A stretch of DNA of 7,105 nt from Thiobacillus sp. UBA2487. Its GTDB lineage: Bacteria; Pseudomonadota; Gammaproteobacteria; Burkholderiales; Sulfuriferulaceae. Positions 1 through 6,981 of this stretch are shown here, piece by piece (position 1 is the stretch's first letter; the number at the start of each line of letters is the position of its first letter). The position numbers were made by a program, and so were the translations under genes. The notes under the pieces were generated by a model. That model worked only from the letters and a program-made list of their open reading frames with translations. It did not search any database and was not told the DNA's origin. Location: assembly GCA_002341815.1 (NCBI GenBank), contig DDOT01000050.1, forward strand, positions 1-7,105, given 5' to 3'.

Positions 1-173
1 CGTTCTGCACGATCCCCGACATAGAACGAGCCAAACCCGACCAACGTCACCGTATCCCCCTTTTTCATCGCATCGCTGACCGCATTTAGTGCCGCGTCCA
101 GTACACGACCCGCAGTCGCTTTAGATACATCAGCCGATTCAGCAATGACATCAATCAGTTCCGACTTATTCAC
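1..173 (-). CDS. hupB: HU family DNA-binding protein, partial (3' end beyond window)
   Basis: Small histone-like nucleoid protein that works as a dimer to bend and compact DNA with little sequence specificity. Fifty-seven codons are visible. The protein starts (M)NKSELIDVIAESADVSKA, which is the HU helix 1-turn-helix 2 dimerisation region, and continues to the beta-strand motif VGFGSF at about residues 45-50. The DNA-binding beta arm with its intercalating proline would lie off the left edge, so its integrity cannot be judged. The start codon is GTG (173-171), chosen because the protein then begins exactly like HU-beta and because AAGGGG lies 6 nt upstream. It follows lon in the same direction after 208 bp, the usual proteobacterial order (lon-hupB). 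IHF subunits share the fold, but the N-terminal sequence fits HU better. Confidence 0.93.
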   Translation of the reverse strand, partial: MNKSELIDVIAESADVSKATAGRVLDAALNAVSDAMKKGDTVTLVGFGSFYVGDRAE

Positions 174-179
174 TTGTTT

Positions 180-185
180 CCCCTT
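180..185 (-). promoter_or_regulatory. Ribosome binding site of hupB, supports GTG start
   Basis: AAGGGG (within AAAAGGGGAAACAA) sits 6 nt before the GTG at 173. It is a strong, well-spaced Shine-Dalgarno sequence and is the reason for accepting the non-ATG start. Confidence 0.75.
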
Positions 186-287
186 TTATTGAGTGTACAA
201 ACGCACCGGGTTTCTCACCCGAACTGCAAAGCAAGCTACGCACCACACGACAATTGCGCCCGATATGGACAAAATCATCTTGCCAAC

Positions 288-316
288 ACTCTACCTGCAC
301 TGCGCCCCAAGTTCAA
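288..316 (-). promoter_or_regulatory. Candidate sigma-70-type promoter for hupB
   Basis: On the minus strand, TTGAAC (316-311) and TAGAGT (293-288) are separated by exactly 17 nt. Each box matches its consensus at 4 of 6 positions. This would give a hupB leader of a little over 100 nt, which contains a small hairpin (CGGGT/ACCCG, 207-221). HU genes normally have their own strong promoters downstream of lon, which fits the 208-bp gap. The boxes are imperfect, so this is a candidate only. Confidence 0.35.
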
Positions 317-381
317 GCGGAATCTGCCGTTCATGCGCTGTCGACAGCCATTTTTGGTGTTGCCGACAGTACGCGCATTGA

Positions 382-2802
382 TCAATGTTTGGTTGCGACG
401 GTTTCTTCCACAGCCACTGCACTCTGCATCACCTCGGTTGCCGGCGCGTCCTCTTCAGCCAATGGTTCCGGTTGACGTTCCAGCACAGCCTGCAGCGCTT
501 GGTCGATCCATTTCACCGGCACGATATCCAGCCGATTCTTGATATTGTCGGGAATATCCACCAAATCGCGCACATTCTCTTCTGGAATCAGCACCGTTTT
601 AATACCGCCGCGATGCGCGGCCAATAGTTTTTCTTTCAGCCCGCCAATCGGCAATACCTCACCACGCAAGGTAATTTCGCCCGTCATGGCCACATCGGCG
701 CGCACCGGAATACCCGTCAAAATTGACACCAGTGCCGTACAAATCCCAATACCTGCACTTGGACCATCCTTGGGCGTAGCACCTTCTGGCAAGTGAATAT
801 GGATATCGTGTTTTTGGTAAAAATCAGCAGCAATACCCAATTGCCTGGATCGGCTGCGCACAACTGACATGGCCGCCTTGATCGATTCTTGCATCACGTC
901 ACCCAACTGGCCGGTGGTGGTCATATTGCCCTTGCCGGGCATCAACACACCTTCAATGGTCAGCAATTCCCCACCCACTTCAGTCCACGCCAACCCGGTT
1001 ACCTGCCCGACTTGGTTAAATTTCTCGGCGACACCATAGGTAAATCGCCGTACGCCGAGGAATTTATCAAGATTGCGCGAATTAACCACAATCTTCTTGG
1101 TCTTAGGTGCTTTGGTCAGCAAGGCAGTCACCGCTTTACGACAAATCTTGGCGATATCCCGATCGAGGTTACGCACGCCAGCTTCCCGGGTGTAATACCG
1201 CACGATATCACGCAACGCACTTTCCGTAATGGTGCATTCGTCTGCCTTCAAGCCGTTGGCAGCCATCTGTTTATGCACCAGATAACGCTCGGCAATATTC
1301 ACTTTTTCGTCTTCGGTGTAGCCCGACAGACGAATCAGCTCCATGCGATCCATCAAAGGGGCCGGAATATCCAACGTATTCGCGGTGGCAACAAACATGA
1401 CATCCGACAAATCAAAATCGACCTCAATATAGTGATCGCCAAACGTATGATTCTGCTCCGGATCAAGCACTTCCAACAGTGCAGATGATGGATCGCCCCG
1501 GTAATCCTGCCCCATTTTATCGACTTCATCCAGCAAGAACAGAGGATTCCGCACGCCGACCTTGGTCATGCTCTGTAAAATTTTACCCGGCATCGAACCG
1601 ATATAAGTACGACGATGCCCACGAATTTCAGACTCATCTCGCACACCGCCTAACGCCATACGAATGAATTTGCGGTTGGTCGCTTTGGCAATCGATTGAC
1701 CGAGAGAGGTCTTGCCCACGCCGGGAGGTCCCACCAGACACAAGATCGGTCCTTTGAGCTTCTCAACCCGCTGTTGCACGGCGAGGTATTCGACAATACG
1801 TTCCTTGACCTTTTCCAGACCATAGTGGTCTTCATCCAGTATCGCCTGCGCACGCGTCAAGTCGCGGCTAATTCGGGTACGCTTGCGCCACGGTAACGCT
1901 ACCAACGCTTCGATATACCTACGCACCACGGTGGCTTCCGCAGACATAGGCGACATCATCTTGAGTTTTTTCAACTCAGCTTCAGCTTTTACCTGTGCTT
2001 CCTTGCTCATATGAGCGCTCTTGATACGCTGCTCTAAATCTTCCAGTTCAACGCCATCTTCTCCGTCGCCCAACTCTTTTTGAATGGCTTTCACTTGCTC
2101 ATTCAAATAATAATCCCGCTGGCTTTTTTCCATCTGCCGTTTAACTCGGCCGCGAATCCGCTTTTCCACCTGCAAAATATCGATTTCGCCTTCCAGACGC
2201 GCCATCAAATGTTCCAGGCGCGCTTGCACCGGAATCATTTCCAGAATTTCCTGCTTCTGCTCAAGTTTAAGGGGCAAATGCGCAGCAATCGTGTCCGCCA
2301 AACGACCGGCGTCGTCAATCCCGACCAGTGAGGTTAAAATCTCGGGTGGAATTTTCTTGTTCAACTTCACATATTGATCAAACTGGTTAACCAACGCACG
2401 TCGGGCCGCTTCTGTCTCTTTATCACCTGACTCTTCCTGTTCTTGAATCAATTCGACAGTACCGAAAAAGTGGTTGCCCTCGTCCGCATACGCCACCACG
2501 CGTGCACGTTGCGTACCTTCGACCAACACCTTTACCGTACCATCCGGTAATTTAAGCATCTGCAAAATCGTAGCGACGCTGCCAATCAAGTATAAATCTT
2601 CAGGTAACGGGTCATCTTTGGCGGCTGACTTTTGTGCGGACAGAAGAATACTTTTGCCCGATTCCATGGCCACTTCCAGCGCACGTATTGATTTGGCGCG
2701 GCCAACAAACAGGGGAATCACCATATGCGGAAACACCACCACGTCACGCAACGGCAACAATGGCAAAGTGATGCTTTCAGGAGGAGTCGTCAGTGAGGAC
2801 AT
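382..2802 (-). CDS. lon: ATP-dependent endopeptidase La (Lon protease), LonA type
   Basis: Cytosolic homohexameric AAA+ serine protease that degrades misfolded proteins and short-lived regulators; in E. coli it is heat-shock induced. The protein is 806 aa (E. coli Lon 784). The N-terminal LON substrate-binding domain (about 12-205) opens with LPLLPLRDVVVFPHMVIPLF, followed by a charged coiled-coil region (about 200-285). In the AAA+ module, Walker A is GPPGVGKT (358-365), Walker B is LLDEVDK (D425, E426), sensor-1 is N475, the likely arginine finger is R486 and the sensor-2 arginine is R544 in AGVRN. The protease domain (about 600-775) has the dyad Ser682 in PKDGPSAG and Lys725 in GGLKEKLLAAH, with the same 43-residue spacing as E. 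coli S679/K722. Residues after about 776 form an acidic, low-complexity tail. The start is ATG with AAGG 10 nt upstream, a rather long spacing. It lies between clpX and hupB. Confidence 0.98.
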   Translation of the reverse strand: MSSLTTPPESITLPLLPLRDVVVFPHMVIPLFVGRAKSIRALEVAMESGKSILLSAQKSAAKDDPLPEDLYLIGSVATILQMLKLPDGTVKVLVEGTQRARVVAYADEGNHFFGTVELIQEQEESGDKETEAARRALVNQFDQYVKLNKKIPPEILTSLVGIDDAGRLADTIAAHLPLKLEQKQEILEMIPVQARLEHLMARLEGEIDILQVEKRIRGRVKRQMEKSQRDYYLNEQVKAIQKELGDGEDGVELEDLEQRIKSAHMSKEAQVKAEAELKKLKMMSPMSAEATVVRRYIEALVALPWRKRTRISRDLTRAQAILDEDHYGLEKVKERIVEYLAVQQRVEKLKGPILCLVGPPGVGKTSLGQSIAKATNRKFIRMALGGVRDESEIRGHRRTYIGSMPGKILQSMTKVGVRNPLFLLDEVDKMGQDYRGDPSSALLEVLDPEQNHTFGDHYIEVDFDLSDVMFVATANTLDIPAPLMDRMELIRLSGYTEDEKVNIAERYLVHKQMAANGLKADECTITESALRDIVRYYTREAGVRNLDRDIAKICRKAVTALLTKAPKTKKIVVNSRNLDKFLGVRRFTYGVAEKFNQVGQVTGLAWTEVGGELLTIEGVLMPGKGNMTTTGQLGDVMQESIKAAMSVVRSRSRQLGIAADFYQKHDIHIHLPEGATPKDGPSAGIGICTALVSILTGIPVRADVAMTGEITLRGEVLPIGGLKEKLLAAHRGGIKTVLIPEENVRDLVDIPDNIKNRLDIVPVKWIDQALQAVLERQPEPLAEEDAPATEVMQSAVAVEETVATKH

Positions 2803-2826
2803 AATGTGTAAACCTTATCAAAACGT

Positions 2827-2911
2827 GTAGCGCCAATCGTACAATACAGCGCACTACACCACAGGTGGGCACCTCGAAAACGGTTGGCACGACATACAAT
2901 ACCGTGCAACC
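2827..2911 (-). promoter_or_regulatory. Structured leader upstream of lon (inverted repeats with repeated octamer)
   Basis: Between the clpX terminator and lon, three small inverted repeats can be read. GGTTGCACG pairs with CGTGCCAACC (2882-2911, one bulged base, 11-nt loop). AGGTG/CACCT lie at 2863-2874. GTAG..CGC pairs with GCG..CTAC (2827-2857, 2-nt bulge). The outer two loops each contain the same octamer GTATTGTA (2895-2902 and 2840-2847), whose TATTGT core could also serve as a -10 element. No function is known; possibilities are an RNA structure in the lon 5' UTR, operator-like sites, or chance. Confidence 0.3.
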
Positions 2912-2955
2912 ACTGGCACACCAACTCGTCTGGCGACAGAATCGGGTTAGTTCAC

Positions 2956-2983
2956 ATATTCAGGCAAACTGCCGGATTTCAAG
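2956..2983 (-). promoter_or_regulatory. Candidate heat-shock (sigma-32-like) promoter for lon
   Basis: The minus strand carries CTTGAAA (2983-2977), identical to the sigma-32 -35 consensus. After a 13-nt spacer comes CTGAATAT (2963-2956), a weak match to CCCCATnT (5 of 8 counting the free position). Spacing is within the 13-15 nt accepted for sigma-32. The transcript would have a leader of roughly 145 nt before the lon ATG. lon is a known heat-shock gene in Enterobacteria, which supports the idea. The poor -10 box keeps confidence low. Confidence 0.35.
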
Positions 2984-2994
2984 AGGCCGGCAGT
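2968..2994 (-). terminator. Probable clpX (tig-clpP-clpX) intrinsic terminator
   Basis: An 8-bp perfect stem ACTGCCGG/CCGGCAGT (2994-2987 with 2975-2968) with an 11-nt loop starts 46 nt after the clpX stop codon. On the minus strand it is followed by TTGCC, so with the last stem base the T run is only three long. The stem is GC-rich and well placed, but the weak T-tract means termination may be partial, allowing some read-through into lon. Confidence 0.5.
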
Positions 2995-3040
2995 CACAAA
3001 AACATCAAAAACATAACATGGCAAGCATGTCTTACGATGT

Positions 3041-4303
3041 TCAGGAGGCGACCTTGGCTTGGTCAGCGTAAATCAACAAGGGTTGGGTATCTTCTCGCAC
3101 AACCTGTTCGTCCACCACCACTTTACTGACATTCTGCAACGAGGGCAAATCGAACATGGTATCGAGCAACGCGTGCTCTATAATCGAACGCAACCCGCGT
3201 GCTCCGGTTTTTCTCGCCAACGCTTTGGTTGCAATTTCCTTGAGCGCTGCCTCGCGAAATTCAAGTGCCACGCCTTCCATTTCAAACAAGCGGGCATATT
3301 GCTTGGTCAGCGCATTTTTTGGTTCGGTCAAGATTGTAATCAACGCGGCTTCGTCCAATTCTTCCAAAGTAGCGATTACCGGTAAACGGCCGATCAATTC
3401 CGGAATCAGACCAAACTTGATCAAATCTTCCGGCTCGACATCGTGCAGCAAGGCGGTAACATCCTTGCCGCTGTCTTTGCTGCGCACCTCGGCCCCGAAG
3501 CCGATACCACCTTTTTCAGTACGATGACTGATGACTTTTTCCAGACCGGCAAATGCGCCACCGCAGATAAACAAAATGTTGGTGGTGTCAATTTGCACAA
3601 ATTCCTGATTGGGATGTTTACGTCCTCCTTGTGGCGGAATCGACGCGGTAGTCCCTTCAATCAGCTTGAGCAACGCCTGCTGAACCCCTTCCCCAGACAC
3701 ATCGCGGGTAATGGACGGGTTATCGGACTTGCGCGATATCTTGTCTATTTCATCAATATAAACAATGCCATTTTTCGCTTTTTCGACATCATAATCACAT
3801 TTTTGCAACAACTTCTGAATGATATTTTCGACGTCCTCACCAACATAACCGGCTTCGGTCAAGGTTGTTGCATCCGCCATGACAAACGGTACATCCAGCA
3901 AACGGGCCAAGGTTTGCGCCAGAAGCGTCTTGCCTGAACCGGTTGGCCCAATCAGCAAAATATTGCTTTTGGCGAGCTCAACATCGCCCTTACCGCCACC
4001 GTTGCGCAAGCGCTTGTAGTGGTTATACACCGCAACTGCCAAAATGCGCTTGGCGCGATCTTGTCCAATCACATAATCATTCAGAATTTCACGAATTTGA
4101 TGCGGTGTAGGCAAAGCGGATTTATCGCCTTTACCAAGCGTATCCTGCTGAATTTCTTCCCGGATGATATCGGTACACAAATCAACACATTCATCGCAAA
4201 TGAACACCGAAGGTCCCGCAATCAGCTTGCGCACTTCGTGCTGACTCTTGCCGCAAAACGAACAATGCAGCAATTTATCTCCGTTGGCTTTGTTATCCGA
4301 CAT
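3041..4303 (-). CDS. clpX: ATP-dependent Clp protease ATP-binding subunit ClpX
   Basis: Hexameric AAA+ unfoldase that recognises degrons such as the ssrA tag, unfolds substrates and threads them into ClpP. The protein is 420 aa, normal for the family (E. coli 424). The N-terminal zinc-binding domain has CSFC (C14, C17) and CDEC (C36, C39). Walker A is GPTGSGKT (119-126), the pore-1 loop is GYVG (152-155), and Walker B is IVYIDEIDK (180-188, D184/E185). The pore-2 region (about 191-209) contains SGEGVQQ. RKH is at 228-230, the ClpP-docking IGF loop at 267-269, the arginine finger R306 in PELIGRLPV, and sensor-2 R369 in TGARGLR. All known functional loops are present. The ATG start has GGAG 7 nt upstream. 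It lies 75 bp after clpP; no convincing promoter or terminator is visible between them, so cotranscription is likely. Confidence 0.98.
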   Translation of the reverse strand: MSDNKANGDKLLHCSFCGKSQHEVRKLIAGPSVFICDECVDLCTDIIREEIQQDTLGKGDKSALPTPHQIREILNDYVIGQDRAKRILAVAVYNHYKRLRNGGGKGDVELAKSNILLIGPTGSGKTLLAQTLARLLDVPFVMADATTLTEAGYVGEDVENIIQKLLQKCDYDVEKAKNGIVYIDEIDKISRKSDNPSITRDVSGEGVQQALLKLIEGTTASIPPQGGRKHPNQEFVQIDTTNILFICGGAFAGLEKVISHRTEKGGIGFGAEVRSKDSGKDVTALLHDVEPEDLIKFGLIPELIGRLPVIATLEELDEAALITILTEPKNALTKQYARLFEMEGVALEFREAALKEIATKALARKTGARGLRSIIEHALLDTMFDLPSLQNVSKVVVDEQVVREDTQPLLIYADQAKVAS

Positions 4304-4378
4304 TTTTATACTCCATCAACTGCCTGACCATTTATCTTGCCGCACCCGCGTGTAAATGAAACCGGCTCCCTGACATGG

Positions 4379-4999
4379 TCAAGCCGATGCATCCTTACGA
4401 CTGGTCAGCACCTTGTCAATCAACCCATAATTCACCGCTTCTTCCGCACTCATGAAATTGTCACGATCAGTGTCTTTTTCAAGAGTCGCCATGCTTTGGC
4501 CTGTGTGCAGAGCCATCATGCCATTCAGTCTTTCGCGCAAGTATAAAATTTCTTTGGCATGAATCGCAATGTCTGATGCCTGCCCCTGAAAACCGCCCAG
4601 CGGCTGATGAATCATGACCCGCGAATTCGGCAAGGCGAAACGCTTGCCAGCCGCACCAGCCGTCAACAAAAATGCCCCCATGCTGGCAGCCTGTCCCATG
4701 CACAAGGTGCTGACATCCGGTTTGATGAATTGCATGGTGTCATAAATAGACAAGCCGGCCGTTACCGATCCTCCCGGAGAATTGATATACAGGTGAATGT
4801 CTTTATCCGGATTTTCCGATTCCAAAAACAATAACTGGGCGACCACCAGATTGGCCGATTGCTCATTGATCGGGCCGACAATAAACACAACCCGCTCTTT
4901 CAACAGACGCGAGTAGATGTCATATGCCCGCTCACCTCGCCCGCTGTGCTCAATTACCATTGGAATCATACCAATTCCCTGCGGATCCCAGTTTTGCAT
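4379..4999 (-). CDS. clpP: ATP-dependent Clp protease proteolytic subunit ClpP
   Basis: Serine peptidase that forms a double-heptamer barrel; partnered here by the adjacent clpX. The protein is 206 aa from ATG 4999 (E. coli 207). The catalytic triad is complete: Ser106 in GQAASMGA, His131 in MIHQP, Asp180 in DTDRDN, with spacing identical to E. coli mature S97/H122/D171. The oligomer and substrate-cleft motif NSPGGSV is also present. A short N-terminal propeptide precedes IPMVIEH; by alignment the mature enzyme should begin around residue 10. A longer reading from TTG 5005 is possible, but AAGGA lies only 1 nt before that codon and an ideal 7 nt before ATG 4999, so the ATG is preferred. The gene starts 2 nt after the tig stop, so translation is probably coupled to tig. 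Confidence 0.98.
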   Translation of the reverse strand: MQNWDPQGIGMIPMVIEHSGRGERAYDIYSRLLKERVVFIVGPINEQSANLVVAQLLFLESENPDKDIHLYINSPGGSVTAGLSIYDTMQFIKPDVSTLCMGQAASMGAFLLTAGAAGKRFALPNSRVMIHQPLGGFQGQASDIAIHAKEILYLRERLNGMMALHTGQSMATLEKDTDRDNFMSAEEAVNYGLIDKVLTSRKDASA

Positions 5000-5001
5000 G
5001 A

Positions 5002-6309
5002 TCAATTCCTTCCCATCAATGCTTCAAATGTTGTGGGTGACTCCGTTACCTTAACCTGCGCAAGCAACCAGTCGACTACATTTTCTTCCATCGCCATCGA
5101 ACGAATTTCCTGCATTTTTTCTGGCGAACTGCGATACCAGTTGATGAATTCCTGTGGGTCTTCATAACTCTGCGCCTGCGCCTCAATCATATCGCGCACT
5201 TGCTCTTGGCCGGCTGTAATCTGTTGCTTTTGGGCAATATCCGACAAAATCAACCCCAGCGCAACGCGTCGCTCGGCTTGCTTTTCCATTAACTGCACAG
5301 GCAAGCTGGCATCATCCGATTTCATGCCGCGCGCTTGCAAGTCTTGGCGCATCTGTTCCATCATGCTGTTCACTTCTGCTTGCACCATAGACTTAGGCAA
5401 GGCCAGTTGGGTAGTTTCCAACAAAGCGTTCATTACCTGCTCTTTCACGCGCGCGCGCGCGCGCTGCTTGACTTCACGCTGCAAATTACCCGATATCTCG
5501 GCACGTAACTGGGCCACATCACCATCGGCAATACCCAATGCACTGGCAAACACCGTATCGATAGCCGGCACAACAGCTTCTGTTACTTCTTGCAAGCTTA
5601 ATGCAAATTGCGCTGTTTTTCCCGCGACATCTTTGCCATGGTAGTCTTCAGGAAAAGCCACATCGATGGTTTTGGCCTCTCCTGCCAACATTCCGATGAA
5701 ACCGGTTTCAAAATCTTTCAACGTACGTCCGGCACCCAACTCAACCCACATGTCCTTGCCTTCACCACCAGGGAAAGCCTGACCGTCTATCGTGCCCGCG
5801 AAATCGGCACGAACCCGGTCACCTTGCTGGGCTGCACGGTCCACTGTCTTCCAGACCGTACGTTGCTTCGCCAGAATGTCCAGCGTACGATCAACCTCAG
5901 CATCACCCACTTCAATCACAGGTTGACTGACCTCAATACCGGACAAATCACCGATGGCAATGTCGGGAAACACATCAAATACGGCGTAAAATTCTAACAC
6001 CCCATCCGCCGCACCTTGCCCGGCGGGTTCAATACGCGGGAAGCCGGCAACCCGCAAACCCAATTGGGTCACGCTGCTGGTAAAGGCTTCTTCCAGGCTG
6101 CGCCCAATCACTTCTTGCCGCACCTCTCCACCATATTGCTTACCAATAACCGACATCGGGATCTTGCCCTTGCGGAACCCGTCCATGCGCGCCGTACGGG
6201 CAATCTGACGCAAGCGCCCCGCCACCTCAGCCTCAATTGCAGGCAATTGCACAGACAGACTTATACGACGCTCAAGAGGACCCAGCGTTTCTATTTGGGG
6301 GGATTGCAT
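5002..6309 (-). CDS. tig: Trigger factor (ribosome-associated chaperone / peptidyl-prolyl isomerase)
   Basis: ATP-independent chaperone that docks on ribosomal protein L23 at the exit tunnel and shields nascent chains. The protein is 435 aa (E. coli 432). The N-terminal ribosome-binding domain carries the signature GFRKGK (44-49). The FKBP-like PPIase domain (about 150-245) includes [17 protein letters not shown] and [17 protein letters not shown]. The C-terminal helical arm region follows to residue 435. Start chosen at ATG 6309: it gives the standard [12 protein letters not shown] opening and has AAGGA 8 nt upstream. The frame stays open 30 codons further to a GTG at 6399, but that stretch has no ribosome site, is not trigger-factor-like and overlaps the likely promoter. 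The arm encodes [10 protein letters not shown] from an alternating CG tract (5448-5464). First gene of the probable tig-clpP-clpX operon. Confidence 0.97.
   Translation of the reverse strand: MQSPQIETLGPLERRISLSVQLPAIEAEVAGRLRQIARTARMDGFRKGKIPMSVIGKQYGGEVRQEVIGRSLEEAFTSSVTQLGLRVAGFPRIEPAGQGAADGVLEFYAVFDVFPDIAIGDLSGIEVSQPVIEVGDAEVDRTLDILAKQRTVWKTVDRAAQQGDRVRADFAGTIDGQAFPGGEGKDMWVELGAGRTLKDFETGFIGMLAGEAKTIDVAFPEDYHGKDVAGKTAQFALSLQEVTEAVVPAIDTVFASALGIADGDVAQLRAEISGNLQREVKQRARARVKEQVMNALLETTQLALPKSMVQAEVNSMMEQMRQDLQARGMKSDDASLPVQLMEKQAERRVALGLILSDIAQKQQITAGQEQVRDMIEAQAQSYEDPQEFINWYRSSPEKMQEIRSMAMEENVVDWLLAQVKVTESPTTFEALMGRN
5007..5011 (-). promoter_or_regulatory. Ribosome binding site of clpP, inside the tig 3' end
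   Basis: AAGGA (extended GGGAAGGA) sits 7 nt before ATG 4999 and overlaps the last tig codons. Its position decides between the ATG and the upstream TTG at 5005, and means ribosomes finishing tig pass directly over it. Confidence 0.75.
5448..5464. repeat. Alternating CG dinucleotide tract inside tig
   Basis: Seventeen consecutive alternating C/G bases, (CG)8C, lie within tig and encode the R-A-R-A-R segment (residues 283-287) of the C-terminal arm. Such a tract is prone to replication slippage and can adopt Z-DNA. The reading frame is intact here. Confidence 0.9.
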
Positions 6310-6317
6310 AAAACGTA

Positions 6318-6322
6318 TCCTT
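6318..6322 (-). promoter_or_regulatory. Ribosome binding site of tig
   Basis: AAGGA sits 8 nt before ATG 6309. It rules in the 435-aa form and against the 30-codon-longer open frame that begins at GTG 6399. Confidence 0.7.
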
Positions 6323-6366
6323 GGAATCGAAAAATAGAGTGCATCAAAAACAAAAAAACGGACAGA

Positions 6367-6396
6367 TTTATCGCATTTGCCCGTTAATACATTCAA
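6367..6396 (-). promoter_or_regulatory. Candidate sigma-70-type promoter for tig-clpP-clpX
   Basis: TTGAAT (6396-6391) and GATAAA (6372-6367) on the minus strand are 18 nt apart, each 4 of 6 to consensus. A start about 7 nt downstream gives a leader of roughly 50 nt that is very T-rich (T7 then T5 between 6343 and 6358). The placement ahead of the tig ribosome site is right, but the match is moderate. Confidence 0.4.
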
Positions 6397-6474
6397 CACA
6401 AATCAACGAAAGGAGGAGCATATCACGTCAAATCGCTTCTTGAAATACGAAACGAATGACCTGGAAGCGCCACA

Positions 6475-6538
6475 GAAGCACTGATGGATAGAAGCTTGCT
6501 CAGTGCGGCTTTGGAAATCTTAAGGAAGCAGTGACGGA
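6475..6538. repeat. Imperfect 14-bp direct repeat in the yjdM-tig spacer
   Basis: GAAGCACTGATGGA (6475-6488) and GAAGCAGTGACGGA (6525-6538) agree at 12 of 14 positions and start 50 bp apart. A 7-bp inverted repeat GCACTGA/TCAGTGC (6478-6484 and 6500-6506) overlaps the first copy. The 265-bp spacer 6310-6574 otherwise shows no gene. No convincing yjdM terminator (stem plus T-tract) was found directly after its stop. The role of the repeat is unknown. Confidence 0.5.
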
Positions 6539-6574
6539 CTCCTCCACGAGAGCGGGAATTAATTCGTTCAAAAA

Positions 6575-6913
6575 TCATGCCTTACGCACAAACTCGGATT
6601 TCAAACCCATTGCGCCAACGCCATCAATTCGGCAATCAATATCATGATCACCATCTACCAAGCGAATATTCTTGACTTTGGTGCCCACTTTAACCACCAG
6701 CGAAGATCCTTTAACCTTTAGGTCCTTAATCACGGTTACCGTATCGCCGTCGGCCAACACATTGCCATTGGCGTCACACACCACGCGCCGCTCTTCCATC
6801 GCTTCGACAGCCTGTTGCGGCCATTCGTGCGCACACTCCGGGCAAACATACATCACCCCATCCTCGTACGTGTAAGAGGACCCACATTGGGGACAAGCCG
6901 GTAAAGTGCTCAT
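6575..6913 (-). CDS. yjdM: YjdM/PhnA-family zinc-ribbon protein
   Basis: Small soluble protein of 112 aa, matching the usual length of the family (E. coli YjdM, formerly PhnA, 111 aa). The N-terminal zinc ribbon has CPQC (C7, C10) and CPEC (C24, C27). The C-terminal domain is a compact SH3-like beta region with [34 protein letters not shown] and [11 protein letters not shown], all strongly conserved family segments. The biochemical role is not established. The old name came from proximity to the phosphonate operon, and it should not be confused with phosphonoacetate hydrolase, also called PhnA. No phosphonate genes are nearby. The ATG start has only a weak ribosome site (GTGGG, 6 nt upstream). 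It lies between tRNA-Leu and tig, with 265 bp before tig. Confidence 0.93.
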   Translation of the reverse strand: MSTLPACPQCGSSYTYEDGVMYVCPECAHEWPQQAVEAMEERRVVCDANGNVLADGDTVTVIKDLKVKGSSLVVKVGTKVKNIRLVDGDHDIDCRIDGVGAMGLKSEFVRKA

Positions 6914-6940
6914 TAAAAACCCACTGGTAATAGTCAGAAT

Positions 6941-6961
6941 AAAAAAACTCTTGCTGCAAGA
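6941..6961 (-). terminator. Probable intrinsic terminator of the tRNA-Leu transcript
   Basis: On the minus strand TCTTG-CAG-CAAGA (6961-6949) forms a 5-bp stem with a 3-nt loop, followed by G and seven T residues (6947-6941). It lies 54 nt past the tRNA CCA end. A second hairpin just before it, GTGCGC-ATT-GCGCAC (6981-6967), may add to termination or RNA processing. The stem is short, so strength is uncertain. Only 27 nt separate the T-tract from the yjdM start. Confidence 0.5.
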
Positions 6962-6966
6962 TCATC

Positions 6967-6981
6967 GTGCGCAATGCGCAC
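6967..6981. repeat. 6-bp perfect inverted repeat downstream of tRNA-Leu
   Basis: GTGCGC and GCGCAC arms with a 3-nt loop make a tight, GC-rich hairpin between the tRNA and the T-tract hairpin. It could be part of a two-stem terminator or a barrier to 3' exonucleases during tRNA maturation. Confidence 0.55.

Noticed and set aside
889..1488. 199-codon open frame on the plus strand opposite lon
   Set aside because: It is antisense to the conserved AAA+ and protease coding sequence of lon, has no recognisable domain and no convincing ribosome site; it is a shadow of the lon codon pattern.
3443..3937. 164-codon plus-strand open frame opposite clpX
   Set aside because: Lies wholly antisense to clpX and resembles no known family; explained by codon bias of the real gene.
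4304..4378. Possible separate clpX promoter (TTTACA ... GATAAA)
   Set aside because: Spacing is 14 nt, too short for sigma-70, and no alternative pair was better; clpX is more simply cotranscribed with clpP.
6342..6386. AACGG...CCGTT followed by T7 on the minus strand as a terminator before tig
   Set aside because: The stem is only 5 bp with a 19-nt loop, and it overlaps the likely tig promoter and leader; the T-tract is better read as an AT-rich leader.
6310..6399. 30-codon N-terminal extension of tig from GTG 6399
   Set aside because: No ribosome site, sequence unlike trigger factors, and it overlaps the candidate promoter; ATG 6309 gives the standard start.
6409..6419. Strong Shine-Dalgarno-like AAAGGAGGAG on the plus strand
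   Set aside because: No ATG, GTG or TTG at a usable distance downstream, so no plus-strand gene is supported. Read on the minus strand it is a CTCCTCCTTT stretch resembling the 16S rRNA tail, most likely coincidence.
6368..6421. 17-codon minus-strand open frame (MLLLSLICVECINGQMR) upstream of tig
   Set aside because: No ribosome binding site, and it spans the candidate promoter boxes; too short to support.
6440..6464. TTGAAA plus downstream bases on the plus strand as a promoter
   Set aside because: It points to the right, where no plus-strand gene exists, and has no good -10 box.
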